Numbered from the stretch's first letter, positions 18,745 to 28,674 are shown. The stretch: 41,834 nucleotides of DNA from Deltaproteobacteria bacterium (GCA_027004715.1 JALTHG010000099.1:1-41834), one strand, 5' to 3'. The notes: generated by a model from the sequence alone, not told the origin. Made by a program: numbers and translations.

Positions 18745-20544
18745 TTATGGCTCTACAGAGTGTATGGCCAGACTGATGACCTTATCATCTTCTTGAAACA
18801 CGAGCCGCTTCTCCACCAGACCTCTTATAAAGTCTCTTACCTGTTCGTGGGTCTGGCCTGTTGCCTGGTCACAGACAGATGCCAGTGTCTTTGGGGTGAT
18901 ACAATGCAGATAAAGCCTCCTTGACAGTCCTCTGAGGCGGTGGCTCAGGACCCTTCCATCAGGTAGCTTCTGAGTGATAATCAGATATTCACCTCCATCA
19001 CGATAGGTCAATGTCTTCTTATCGATGCCCATCTGTCTCCTCTGGACATGCCAGTCCATGACCTTTTTCTTTACCCTGTGCCAGCGCTGGTACTGTAACT
19101 CTCGGTCACCTCTATAGCTGAGTATCAATAAGGAAAGCCTGCGATATATCTCCTCAGGAAACAGGTAGGTAAAGAAGTGGTGAGACCTTATCCTGGATAT
19201 AGCGAAATCTGATGGTCTCTGTTCTACAGGGCTCCCAAGACCTAACCAAAAGGACACTGTATTGAGGGGTCTAAATGGCCATACAAAGTCCAGTGCCTCT
19301 ATAGTCTGTTCTACTTCCTCTTCCGTGCTTCCAGGAAAGTGTATGATGAGATTACCATCTAGCCTGATACCCACCTCTTCTGCATGCCGCATAATAGCAA
19401 CATTGTCTATGGCCCTTATCCCCTTATTGATCCTCCTGAGGAGAGAGGTGCTCAGGGACTCTATACCTACCTGTATGTCCTTGAGACCTCCTCTGGCCAT
19501 GACAGCGAGCTCATCCCTTGAGTGTACTGCCCTAAGCTCTGCAAATATCCTGTAATCTCTGTTATGAGCTGCCAGGAGCTGGAACAGCCTGGCCGCCTGT
19601 ATCTTTGGCAGTGCATTGTCCATGAATGCAAAGTCCAGTATCCCATAATGCCTGGAGAGGTAGTCGATCTCAGAGGCCATCTTTTTGAGTGACTTAGTAC
19701 GGTATCCAGACCACTGCAGATTGAGATTGCAGAAATTGCAGCGCCTCCACCAGCAGCCACGCGAAAACTCTACTGGGAGCATAGGAGAGATACCCCTTTT
19801 ATCCAGTATCTGCCCAAGCTGTTCAAAATAGTCATCAAAGTCCGGTATAGGTAACAGGTCCAGGTCTGGAATCTGCTCTTTTTTTATGTCATCAGGACGA
19901 TCTCCCTTAGTACGTCCGTATACGGCCTCTGGCAGCCTGTCTCTCTTTCCCTGTATATAGCGTAGAAGCCCAAGCAGGGGCCTCTCACCCTCTCCATTGA
20001 CAGCGTAATCGATCTGTGGAAAGACCTCTAAGAGGGAAGGCCCTAATTTTCCAGAGCAGCTCGCACCACCAATGACTATGGGCACTGATGGGGCCAGTTC
20101 TTTTATCTTCTTTGCAATGAGGAGTGAGGCACACAACTGGTTAAGGCAGACCGTAATCCCAATAAGCCTGTAGTCCCTCCAGTCATAGTGGTCCACAAAG
20201 GCATCTATAGTCTCTGCCATCACCTCCCTTACAGGTCCAGGAGAGATGGGTCTGCCTGCACAAGAGGCCCTCTTCTTGATGATCCTGGAAAAGAGACGAT
20301 CACATCTGTCTCTCATTTCCGGAAAGAGTATGCCTGCGCCTATGGACTCGGCCGTCCAGCTCGACTGGCTTATCTCGTGATAATATTTAAGACCCAGTTC
20401 ATTGGCGAGCTGGAGATAGGGATGCAGGCTGTGGACCTTGAGTCCTGGCTCCTCCTGTCTCAAAAATGCCTTTAGCGTGGCCAGTTGTATAGAGGGTCGA
20501 TTGAACAGGGGCCATGGCGGTGCAATCAAGGCAATGATATCCAT
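18745..20544 (-). CDS. B12-binding domain radical SAM protein, RiPP-maturation C-methyltransferase-like
   Basis: N-terminal ALIAPPWPLFNRPSIQLATLKAFL and VIGGASCSG..NGEGERPL (B12-binding type); SRGCWWRRCNFCNLN cluster motif; C-terminal winged-helix/PqqD-like segment. Confidence 0.82.
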   Translation of the reverse strand: MDIIALIAPPWPLFNRPSIQLATLKAFLRQEEPGLKVHSLHPYLQLANELGLKYYHEISQSSWTAESIGAGILFPEMRDRCDRLFSRIIKKRASCAGRPISPGPVREVMAETIDAFVDHYDWRDYRLIGITVCLNQLCASLLIAKKIKELAPSVPIVIGGASCSGKLGPSLLEVFPQIDYAVNGEGERPLLGLLRYIQGKRDRLPEAVYGRTKGDRPDDIKKEQIPDLDLLPIPDFDDYFEQLGQILDKRGISPMLPVEFSRGCWWRRCNFCNLNLQWSGYRTKSLKKMASEIDYLSRHYGILDFAFMDNALPKIQAARLFQLLAAHNRDYRIFAELRAVHSRDELAVMARGGLKDIQVGIESLSTSLLRRINKGIRAIDNVAIMRHAEEVGIRLDGNLIIHFPGSTEEEVEQTIEALDFVWPFRPLNTVSFWLGLGSPVEQRPSDFAISRIRSHHFFTYLFPEEIYRRLSLLILSYRGDRELQYQRWHRVKKKVMDWHVQRRQMGIDKKTLTYRDGGEYLIITQKLPDGRVLSHRLRGLSRRLYLHCITPKTLASVCDQATGQTHEQVRDFIRGLVEKRLVFQEDDKVISLAIHSVEP

Positions 20545-20551
20545 AATTAAA

Positions 20552-21457
20552 TTAACCTGCTATCAAGATAAGCCCTACACCCAGCACCATGAGGGCTGCC
20601 CCGGCAAGGCGTTGTCCGATCTCTTGTTCCTTAAAGATGAGCTTTCCATAGATAACACTGAATATCAGGCTGGTCCTCTTTACAGTAATCATATAGGCCG
20701 CTGCAACCAGATGTATTGCCCACATGTGACTGAGTACCATTATAGACTGGAAGAGTCCAACTGCCCACCAGGCACCCCAGGGATATGGGCCTTTTTGAGA
20801 AAGTGGATCCAACTGCCTGCCCTCTGAATGAGAGTCCCCAGACAGCCAATGGATTGTCCCTATAGATATGGGGACAACCAGGCCCAGCAAGACAAAATAA
20901 AAACAGGCAAAAAATACTGGATCAGAGTGCTGAATGGCCTTTTTCCCAAGGACAGAGGTGATGCTGTATATACCTGCAACTACCAGCATCAGCCTTGATC
21001 CCTGCTCCCTGGCAATGGCCTTTAAGGGCTCAAAAATTCCCTCTCTGCTGGCCTTGATGTGCAGGACATAGGCCCCCACTACAGTACAGAGTATACCCAG
21101 GAAGCCCATTGGAGTGATCTCCTCTCCAAGTATGAGCCACCCAGTCAAGACGATAAATACCGGGCTAAAGGCAAGAAAGGGTATGCTGAGCGAGAGGGGA
21201 GAGACCTTGAGGGCCTGCATATATAATAAGAGAGCAGATATCTCAAGGGGAAGCAAGAGGGCCACGGTCTGCCAGAAGATCGGGTCTGTATTGGGCCAGG
21301 ATATTGCAAAGAGTAGAGGTAATAAGAAGGGTATTGGGGCAGTAGACCTCGCTATTGCCATACTGCCTGGAGAGAGGTGACTGAAACGGGCCTTTAGGAT
21401 TGCATCTCCTGTGGCAGTGGTCAGGGCGGTCAAGATGGCCGCGGGAAACCAGCTCAC
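20552..21457 (-). CDS. EamA/DMT-family transporter
   Basis: Multi-TM protein with two internally repeated halves; PFLAFSPVFIVLTGWLILGEEITPMGFLGILCTVVGAYVL is EamA-like. Confidence 0.88.
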   Translation of the reverse strand: MSWFPAAILTALTTATGDAILKARFSHLSPGSMAIARSTAPIPFLLPLLFAISWPNTDPIFWQTVALLLPLEISALLLYMQALKVSPLSLSIPFLAFSPVFIVLTGWLILGEEITPMGFLGILCTVVGAYVLHIKASREGIFEPLKAIAREQGSRLMLVVAGIYSITSVLGKKAIQHSDPVFFACFYFVLLGLVVPISIGTIHWLSGDSHSEGRQLDPLSQKGPYPWGAWWAVGLFQSIMVLSHMWAIHLVAAAYMITVKRTSLIFSVIYGKLIFKEQEIGQRLAGAALMVLGVGLILIAG

Positions 21458-21468
21458 CCCCTGTGTCT

Positions 21469-22332
21469 CTATACTTCCCTATGCCCGGCCATGGCCATGA
21501 GCCTGCGTATACGTTCTTCTGTGGGTGGATGGGTACTGAACAACCTTGCAACCGAGGCAGAGGTAAGGGGATTTACAATGTACATCTGCGCAGTTGCAGG
21601 ATTTACCTCCATGGGGATACGTTGGTTCCCTGCCTCCAGTTTTTTGAGCGCATTGGCCAGAGACATCGGATTGTTACATATCCTGGCACCTGTGGCATCG
21701 GCCTGATATTCCCTGCTCCTGGATATGGCCATCTGGATGAGGGCAGCGGCTATAGGGGCCAATACTATCATGAGCAACTCTCCTATCAGGCCGGCCATGC
21801 CATCATCATCGTCTGATCTGCCAAATCCCCCAAAGAGCATGCCCCACTGCGCCATAGAGGCAATATAACTTATTGCACCTGCCATCACTGCTGCAACAGA
21901 GCTTATCAGTATGTCTCTGTTACGGATGTGGGCAAACTCGTGAGACAGGACCCCCTCCAGCTCCTCTGGACTGAGGGTCCTCAAGAGTCCTTCAGTAACT
22001 GCAACAGCGGCATGGTCAGGGTCTCGACCAGTAGCAAATGCATTTGGGGCCCCTTTGGGTATGACATAGACCCTCGGCCTGGGTATACCTGCCTTTTGGG
22101 CAAGCCCTGTAACTATAGAGTAGAGCTGCGGTCTCTCTGTCTCAGAGACCTGCTGCGCTCCACTCATCTGCAGGGCAATCTTGTCGCTGAACCAATAGGC
22201 AAAGAAATTCATTCCACAGGCCATCATGAGGGCAAAGGTCATACCTGCACGACCACCTAGTGCCCCTCCCACAAACACAAAGATTACTGTCAGGACCGCC
22301 AGGAAAAAGAATGTCTTAATCGTATTAGTCAT
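21469..22332 (-). CDS. htpX: Zinc metalloprotease HtpX (M48)
   Basis: [45 protein letters not shown]. Start at [13 protein letters not shown]. Confidence 0.95.
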   Translation of the reverse strand: MTNTIKTFFFLAVLTVIFVFVGGALGGRAGMTFALMMACGMNFFAYWFSDKIALQMSGAQQVSETERPQLYSIVTGLAQKAGIPRPRVYVIPKGAPNAFATGRDPDHAAVAVTEGLLRTLSPEELEGVLSHEFAHIRNRDILISSVAAVMAGAISYIASMAQWGMLFGGFGRSDDDDGMAGLIGELLMIVLAPIAAALIQMAISRSREYQADATGARICNNPMSLANALKKLEAGNQRIPMEVNPATAQMYIVNPLTSASVARLFSTHPPTEERIRRLMAMAGHREV

Positions 22333-22348
22333 GGCATCCAAAATCCTC

Positions 22349-23359
22349 CTACTTACCCTGCATAATCTCAGTGGCCTTCTCCACGTCCATTTTGCTGCCA
22401 ATAAAGAGAGGTACCCTCTCATGAAGGGCCGAGGCCTTTATATCCAGTATCCTCTGTTCACCATCTGTGGCAGCACCGCCTGCCTGCTCTGCTATAAAGG
22501 CCATTGGGGCAACCTCACACAAGAGGCGCAGCTTGCCCCTTGGCTTTGCAGGGTCTTTGCTATCGGCAGGATACATAAATATCCCACCATGCAGGAGATT
22601 TCTGTGAAAGTCGGCCACAAAAGAGCCTATATACCTGGCTGTATAGGGCCTACCCCCTTCTATTACTGAGTTTTTGAAATAGTTTACCACCTTTTTTGTC
22701 CTCTCGTCCCAATAGCAGGTATAGGCCTCATTTACAGAGTATATCTTTCCTGCCTCTGGGATAGTGATATTTTGGTGTGAAAGCAGAAATTCCCCTACTG
22801 ATGGATCAAGGGTAAAGCCATTTACTCCATTGCCAGTAGTATAGACCAGGACTGTACTGGGACCATAGAGAAAATAGCCTGCTGCTATCTGTTCTGAGCC
22901 ACGGCGCAGGAAGTCTTCAAGAGAGACATATGGTCTATCGCTTATCTTTCTGTGAATTGAAAAGATTGTACCTATATTGATATTTACATCGATGTTAGAT
23001 GAACCGTCTAAGGGATCAAAAATCAAGATATAGTCGCCCCTGGGCATGTCTTCAGGGACCTCTATAATATCGGCATTTTCCTCAGTGGCCATGGCACAGA
23101 GTACGCCTGTCCTCTGCATTCTATAGATAAGTACACGATTTGCAAAATCATCCAGCTTGCGTACCTGCTCACCCTGTACGTTTATTTCGCCTGTAAAGCC
23201 AAGGATATCTACCAATCCCGCCTTATTGACCTCTTTGGATATGATCTTTGCCGAAAAGATCAGTTCACTCAAGAGCTTTGTGAAACGACCTGTTGCCGCT
23301 GGGGATTCCTTCTGATGGATCAATAGGTGCTCATTTACTGTAATGCCTAATCCCTTCAT
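22349..23359 (-). CDS. fbp: Class I fructose-1,6-bisphosphatase
   Basis: [61 protein letters not shown]. Confidence 0.97.
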   Translation of the reverse strand: MKGLGITVNEHLLIHQKESPAATGRFTKLLSELIFSAKIISKEVNKAGLVDILGFTGEINVQGEQVRKLDDFANRVLIYRMQRTGVLCAMATEENADIIEVPEDMPRGDYILIFDPLDGSSNIDVNINIGTIFSIHRKISDRPYVSLEDFLRRGSEQIAAGYFLYGPSTVLVYTTGNGVNGFTLDPSVGEFLLSHQNITIPEAGKIYSVNEAYTCYWDERTKKVVNYFKNSVIEGGRPYTARYIGSFVADFHRNLLHGGIFMYPADSKDPAKPRGKLRLLCEVAPMAFIAEQAGGAATDGEQRILDIKASALHERVPLFIGSKMDVEKATEIMQGK

Positions 23360-23540
23360 TTTTTCACTCCTTTCTCATATGAATAGTTATGAATAAATAG
23401 CCTACAGCCTCCTATAAAAAGGTCAAGCCCAAATTTTCTTATCTGTATGCCCTGCATAAAATATTTGCAGCATCCAGGTCTATGGCTTAAACTCCCAAAC
23501 TGTATTATGTATCTATAGAAAAGACCTAATTCAAGGATCC

Positions 23541-23696
23541 GTAACTTCTCAATAAGTCCTGGCAATACAGTGTTCCCTCACCCAAACCCTCTCCCCCAGG
23601 GGAGAGGGCAGGGTGAGGGGGGCGAGAGCATGTTGAAAAAAGAAGCAGCCTGTAATCGCTTGCCAAAATGGGAGCCCCAACTTATTGAGAGGTTAC
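23541..23696 (+). repeat. MITE-like repeat copy B
   Basis: gtaacttctcaataagt...acttattgagaggttac terminal inverted repeats; internal hairpin ccctctcccccaggggagaggg; flanked by AAGGATCC (left) and AAGTATCC (right). Confidence 0.9.
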
Positions 23697-23726
23697 AAGT
23701 ATCCCTTAAAAGAGAGGAGATTATCA

Positions 23727-25409
23727 GTGTTTTATCGTCCATCAGATATAACAGATACTGAGAAAATGGCCCTGCTTTCTCGTTTTTGGCAAAAAGACCC
23801 TTCTCTTTGGGCAGACAATCCAGAGACCTGTAAGCAGATTGTAAATCGCCTTGGCTGGTTAGATATCCTGCCCAAGATGAGGAGGGTCCAGATGGAGATA
23901 ACAGAGTTTGTCCAGGATATAAGGCATCGTGGCATCAGAGAGGTAGTACTGCTCGGTATGGGGGGTTCCAGTCTCTGTCCCCTGGTCCTGAGTAAGATAT
24001 TTGGGTCTCAAGAGGGATTTCCTGTCCTGAAGGTCCTGGATACCACTGATCCTGAAGAGATAGAAAAGGTAGTCAGAGATCGGGACTGGGAGGCAACGCT
24101 CTTCTTGGTGGCCAGTAAATCTGGGACTACACTGGAACCAAATGCACTATTCAGATATTTCTGGTCCCTGGTGGAAGACAGGTCGTCAGATCCAGGTTCA
24201 CATTTTGTAGCAATTACAGACCCCGGAACTCCTCTGGAAGAATTGGCGAAGAGACATGGATTCCTTAAGACCTTCCTCAATCCGCCTGATATAGGAGGCA
24301 GATATTCTGCCCTCTCTTATTTCGGTCTGGTCCCGGCCGCCATCCTTGGGATGGACCTTGACACGCTCCTCCAAAGGGCCGAGGAGATGGTCAAGAGATG
24401 TGGACCAGATATGGCCTGGAACAAAAATCCAGGCTATAGACTGGGGATCTTCTTGGGAGAATTTGGGCTACATAGTCGAGACAAGCTCACCATCCTTGCC
24501 GATCCACCTATTCGACCATTTGGCCTCTGGTTAGAACAGCTGATAGCTGAGAGTACTGGTAAAGAGACCAGGGGTCTTGTCCCTATTGTCGGGGAGAGCA
24601 CAGGGATTCCAGGATTTTATGGAGGAGAGCGCATCTTTGTCTACCTCAGATTGAGGGGGACACCATACGGAGACTCACTAGAAGATTTTGTCTCAGAACT
24701 CAAAAATGCAGACTTTCCTGTCTATGAGATATGGCTTGAAGACCTCTATGACCTGGGTGGCCAATTCTTCCTCTGGGAGATGGCAACGGCCATAGCCTCC
24801 CACTTCTTTGGGATCAATGCCTTTGATGAACCCAATGTCCAACTTGCAAAGAAAAAGACTGCTGAAGTGGTCAATATCTATCGCACCAAGGGCAAAATGC
24901 CCATAGAATTCTGGATAGACCCATTCAGCCAGATCCGCTTTCGTACCTCAAGGATATTGGCCACATCTATGAAGGGGCTTTCGAGGTGTATTATGGAGAT
25001 ATTTAAGGGTATGCCAAGTTGGGGCTATCTGGCATTTCTTCCATATCTACCCTATGATCCAGAAGTAGAAGAAATAATAGGAGAGATGCGTTATATCGTG
25101 AGGCAAGAAAAGGGCTGTGCTACGACTATGGGCTTTGGTCCCAGATATCTCCACTCTACAGGCCAGATCCATAAAGGTGGGCCCCTTTCAGCGGCCTTTT
25201 TGATCTTTACTCGAAGAGGCAAAAAGGACTATCCAATAGTCCCAGATATAGGTGTATCCTTCTGGCATATACAATTTGCCCAGGCACTCGGGGATTTTGA
25301 GGCCCTCTGTGAGAGCAATATGAGGGTCATTCATATCCATATGCCTCATGACTATCAGCAGGGATTAAGAGACTTCGGCAAGGTCCTATTGCGAGCAATA
25401 AGCATGTAA
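23727..25409 (+). CDS. pgi: Glucose-6-phosphate isomerase
   Basis: VLLGMGGSSLCPLVL, ASKSGTTLEP, DIGGRYSALSYFGLVPAA. GTG start at 23727 follows AGAGGAGA; the track start at 23685 lies inside the repeat. Confidence 0.9.
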   Translation: MFYRPSDITDTEKMALLSRFWQKDPSLWADNPETCKQIVNRLGWLDILPKMRRVQMEITEFVQDIRHRGIREVVLLGMGGSSLCPLVLSKIFGSQEGFPVLKVLDTTDPEEIEKVVRDRDWEATLFLVASKSGTTLEPNALFRYFWSLVEDRSSDPGSHFVAITDPGTPLEELAKRHGFLKTFLNPPDIGGRYSALSYFGLVPAAILGMDLDTLLQRAEEMVKRCGPDMAWNKNPGYRLGIFLGEFGLHSRDKLTILADPPIRPFGLWLEQLIAESTGKETRGLVPIVGESTGIPGFYGGERIFVYLRLRGTPYGDSLEDFVSELKNADFPVYEIWLEDLYDLGGQFFLWEMATAIASHFFGINAFDEPNVQLAKKKTAEVVNIYRTKGKMPIEFWIDPFSQIRFRTSRILATSMKGLSRCIMEIFKGMPSWGYLAFLPYLPYDPEVEEIIGEMRYIVRQEKGCATTMGFGPRYLHSTGQIHKGGPLSAAFLIFTRRGKKDYPIVPDIGVSFWHIQFAQALGDFEALCESNMRVIHIHMPHDYQQGLRDFGKVLLRAISM

Positions 25410-25421
25410 AAATACACTGAC

Positions 25422-25982
25422 TCAGTTGCATCTCAGTCTCTCATTTTCTGTCACAATGATGTCCATCCTCTGGTCATGGGCCTTGAGAGGAATCTCAGGA
25501 AGGATCTGGAGACTGAAGGCAAGCCCTATACGTATGGCCTGAGGGGCCTCTTTAGACAGAAAGCGGTCATAGTATCCTCCACCATATCCATAACGACCAC
25601 AGTGACGGTCGAATACGGTCCCAGGGACTATCACCAAGTCTATCTGGGCAGGTGATATACATGGAGTTGCCTCAGGATCTGGTTCAGCTATCCCATAGGC
25701 TCCTGGTCTGAGATCTCCCCATGACTTCAGGAGATGAATTTCCAACTTATGCTCTCTGACATCTGACCTGGGCACGGCCACCTTAAGCCCCTTTCTGAGC
25801 CTTTCTTTCAGGAGTTGGTGTGTATTTACTTCACTTCGAAAGGATACATAGATGAGAGGTAGCCTGCTGGCTCTATATTCATCTAGATCTACGAGATTAT
25901 TAATGACCCTTTTGCTCAGGCTGTCCAGGACAGACCTTGAGAGGTTGTCTCTTTTAGTGAGGATATGTCTTCGAAGGGACAT
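25422..25982 (-). CDS. 5-formyltetrahydrofolate cyclo-ligase
   Basis: DLVIVPGTVFDRHCGRYGYGGGYYDRFL is the signature motif. Confidence 0.95.
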   Translation of the reverse strand: MSLRRHILTKRDNLSRSVLDSLSKRVINNLVDLDEYRASRLPLIYVSFRSEVNTHQLLKERLRKGLKVAVPRSDVREHKLEIHLLKSWGDLRPGAYGIAEPDPEATPCISPAQIDLVIVPGTVFDRHCGRYGYGGGYYDRFLSKEAPQAIRIGLAFSLQILPEIPLKAHDQRMDIIVTENERLRCN

Positions 25983-26030
25983 AGAGAATCAGATACTTAC
26001 AGTATCTGTTGAGCTAGAGATAGGGACCTT

Positions 26031-26504
26031 CTAAGGGGAATGATAAAAGATGCGCAGACATGAGGAGCTGCGTAGACTGAGATCTTGCCAGATAGGCCTG
26101 CAGGTCTTGTCTCTTAAGACGACATCCCTACCAGAGCTAAGGAACTTCAGAGACCTTGCCAGGAGACAGAGATGTCCATCCCTGCAAAAAAATTTTGATC
26201 CTACCACCTCTATCTTTCTCCCACTGTGGAATCTGAGCCCCATCCTTCTTACAATCCACCTTGGTGCTACGATGACCCTGAAGGTCCGGGTACCAGACTG
26301 GAGAGTAAAACACTGAAATCTCATATAGGGACCCACTATAGACTGTCTGATAGTCCCCCTGACTACTACCTCTGTATTTTCGTCATAGCCCATATCATTG
26401 GCATAGGCAAAAGAGACATTAGCCAATACCAATATAGCACAAAGAAAGATATAAGGAGTCAGATTAGCCCTTGGATCAGATTCTCTATAGATATCCATTG
26501 CCAA
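26031..26504 (-). CDS. Hypothetical exported protein, 157 aa
   Basis: Hydrophobic signal-like N-terminus ending SFAYA, then a basic beta-rich domain. Confidence 0.6.
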   Translation of the reverse strand: MAMDIYRESDPRANLTPYIFLCAILVLANVSFAYANDMGYDENTEVVVRGTIRQSIVGPYMRFQCFTLQSGTRTFRVIVAPRWIVRRMGLRFHSGRKIEVVGSKFFCRDGHLCLLARSLKFLSSGRDVVLRDKTCRPIWQDLSLRSSSCLRIFYHSP

Positions 26505-26718
26505 TTATCATTAAATAATACACCTATTTCTTACTATTGAAAAGTATAGAATCTCTGTCCAGAGCTATACGCAATTTGTATACCTTTTTGGGATAGTTCC
26601 TTAAGGGATAGCCTTTTGCCTGTTAGCCCAGATTGTGCACTCCAAGTGCCTGAAAAAATGACCCCTTTCCCAACGCAAAAAGTTCGGCCTTGAGACCACA
26701 AGGGGCCCGCAATTTCAC

Positions 26719-26913
26719 TTAATTTGCTGCATTGTCAGGCACTTGAACTGACAAAGTACCTCTATATACCCTCTGCCTTGCAACTTCGGCAAACTTGCGA
26801 GCCAGTAATCTGGGATCAGTGGCCCAAAGTGTGCCTTGACTGATATTTATAGCCTTCAGCCTGACACCTATATCTGGCAACCGCAATTTTTGCATTATGT
26901 GCAATTTTTGCAT
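26719..26913 (-). CDS. Possible small hypothetical ORF, 64 aa; start lies in tandem dyads
   Basis: Open frame only. The first ~10 codons (MQKLHIMQKL) are made of the repeated dyads. Confidence 0.2.
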   Translation of the reverse strand: MQKLHIMQKLRLPDIGVRLKAINISQGTLWATDPRLLARKFAEVARQRVYRGTLSVQVPDNAAN

Positions 26914-26939
26914 TATAGAATGTGCAATTTTTGCATTAT
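26883..26939. repeat. Three direct copies of a TGCAA-N3-TTGCA dyad (gcaatttttgcattat)
   Basis: Copies at 26883-26898, 26901-26916 and 26924-26939, identical over 16 nt. Confidence 0.85.
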
Positions 26940-27044
26940 CTCTGGTCCCAGACTCCTATCCAGACTACAAGGCCTTGCCTGTAAGGGGTTTCAGTGCGGA
27001 TTAATGGGCATGGCTGGACCTCTTTTAAGAAGAGATAAAAGAAA

Positions 27045-27078
27045 GAAGGCCTTTCTAGAGGACTCCAGAAAGGCCTTC
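27045..27078 (-). terminator. Rho-independent terminator of the response regulator gene
   Basis: Perfect 12-bp stem gaaggcctttct/agaaaggccttc with a 10-nt loop; on the minus strand it is followed by TTTCTTTTATCTC. Confidence 0.8.
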
Positions 27079-27199
27079 GGGGAGAGGAGGGTTGGGAAGA
27101 ATGATGAAATTTGATATATTTCTAAAGCAATATATATGCCAAAACTAAAGCTCTCAATCTGTCCAATTTTTATTCTTAAATACAGCAAATACTGTGCCA

Positions 27200-28543
27200 C
27201 TATTTAAGGAGGCCATATTTCTTCAACTTGTACTGAAGTGTCCTGATAGAAACGCCTAATATCTTTGCTGCCTTAGCCCTGTGTCCGCCTGTTTCCCTGA
27301 TGGTCTCTTCTATGGCCTCTCTCTCCAGGTCCTGTATGCTTCGCAGCCGCTTCCTGGATGGCTCACGCTGAGCACCAGAAGGAGTGACAGTCAAGGGAGG
27401 TAGTATCAATTCAGGTCCCTGATTTAGGATGATAGCCCGCTCAAAGACATTATGGAGTTCACGTATATTGCCAGGCCAGTCATAAGACTCTATCTGGCTT
27501 AAGGTATCTTGAGAGATCTCTGGTACCTTTTTGCCTACACGTGCAGATATTGACTCTATAAGGTACTTACTGAGTGCTGGTATTGCCTTGCGGCGTTCCC
27601 TCAAGGGAGGGAGTGTGATTGGGAAGACATTTAGGCGGTAGTAGAGGTCTTGCCTGAAGCGCCTTTCATGTATCTTGTCTATCAGATTTTGATTGGTGGC
27701 AGCTATTATCCTTGCACTGGTATTGAGAGTAGTGATACCTCCAACCCTCTCAAAGGCCCTTTCCTGAAGCACCCTCAAGAGCTTTGCCTGCGCAGACAAA
27801 GGCATCTCCCCTATCTCATCCAGAAATATGGTCCCGTCCTGGGCAAGTTCAAACTTGCCCCGCTTTGTCTTTACTGCCCCAGTAAATGCCCCTTTCTCAT
27901 GCCCAAAGAGTTCAGATTCAATAAGGGCCTCGGGTATTGCAGCACAGTTGAGTTCTACAAAGGGCCCCCTCCGTCCGCTCAGATAATGAATGGCCTTGGC
28001 TATAAGACTCTTCCCTGTGCCACTCTCTCCCTGTAGTAAGATTGTGGCATCTGTCCTGGCCACCTGGTCTACCTCTTTCCACGTCTCTGCCATCCCGGCA
28101 AAGATGATCTCAGTAGGTGGAAGGCCTTCGGCCAGCTGATTTCTCCATAGAGTATTCGCCGCTACAATAGACTGGTGTTCTACTACCCTGGATACTGCTA
28201 TCCGCAGTTCATCTGGATCTTTAAGGGGTTTTATAAGATAGTCAAAGGCCCCCTGTTTCATGGCCTCTACTGCATTTTCCACAGTTGCATAGGCCGTAAG
28301 GATTATAAAGTCGATATCTGGTCTCTCTGGATGTACCTTTTTTAAGAGATCAAGGCCACTAATCTTGGGCATCTTGAGGTCTGTGATTACAAGATTGGGT
28401 AAAAACTCGCCTATCTTGTCAAGGGCCTCAGTACCTGTATTGGCGACCTCAACCTTATAGCCCGCCTGCTTAAGGATTCGGCTCAATAAGATCGCTACTG
28501 ATTTTTCATCGTCTACTACCAAAATACGAAAATTGTTGTCCAT
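27200..28543 (-). CDS. Sigma54-dependent response regulator (NtrC/AtoC/PilR type)
   Basis: Receiver domain [47 protein letters not shown]; Fis-type [24 protein letters not shown]. Confidence 0.95.
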   Translation of the reverse strand: MDNNFRILVVDDEKSVAILLSRILKQAGYKVEVANTGTEALDKIGEFLPNLVITDLKMPKISGLDLLKKVHPERPDIDFIILTAYATVENAVEAMKQGAFDYLIKPLKDPDELRIAVSRVVEHQSIVAANTLWRNQLAEGLPPTEIIFAGMAETWKEVDQVARTDATILLQGESGTGKSLIAKAIHYLSGRRGPFVELNCAAIPEALIESELFGHEKGAFTGAVKTKRGKFELAQDGTIFLDEIGEMPLSAQAKLLRVLQERAFERVGGITTLNTSARIIAATNQNLIDKIHERRFRQDLYYRLNVFPITLPPLRERRKAIPALSKYLIESISARVGKKVPEISQDTLSQIESYDWPGNIRELHNVFERAIILNQGPELILPPLTVTPSGAQREPSRKRLRSIQDLEREAIEETIRETGGHRAKAAKILGVSIRTLQYKLKKYGLLK

Positions 28544-28674
28544 AGATGTCCTTAATCCCAATTATACGAGTCTGCAGAATGCAAGGCAGAGAGGAACTAC
28601 ACTATTGTCTCTAATTTAATGATTTCAGCTTATGCTAGCAAGGATCTATGGATACACTATTTCTTATAGATCTT

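Noticed and set aside
23356-23565. 69-aa minus-strand ORF upstream of fbp
   Set aside because: Intergenic, partly within the repeat copy, no recognisable motif; more likely the fbp promoter region.
25982-26030. 6S RNA next to the 5-formyltetrahydrofolate cyclo-ligase gene, as in enterics
   Set aside because: The gap is only ~48 bp, far too small for 6S RNA, and no suitable hairpin was seen.
26881-26940. Possible minimal CRISPR array (three direct repeats)
   Set aside because: Units are only 16 nt with 2-7 nt between them and no cas genes are nearby; better described as tandem dyads.
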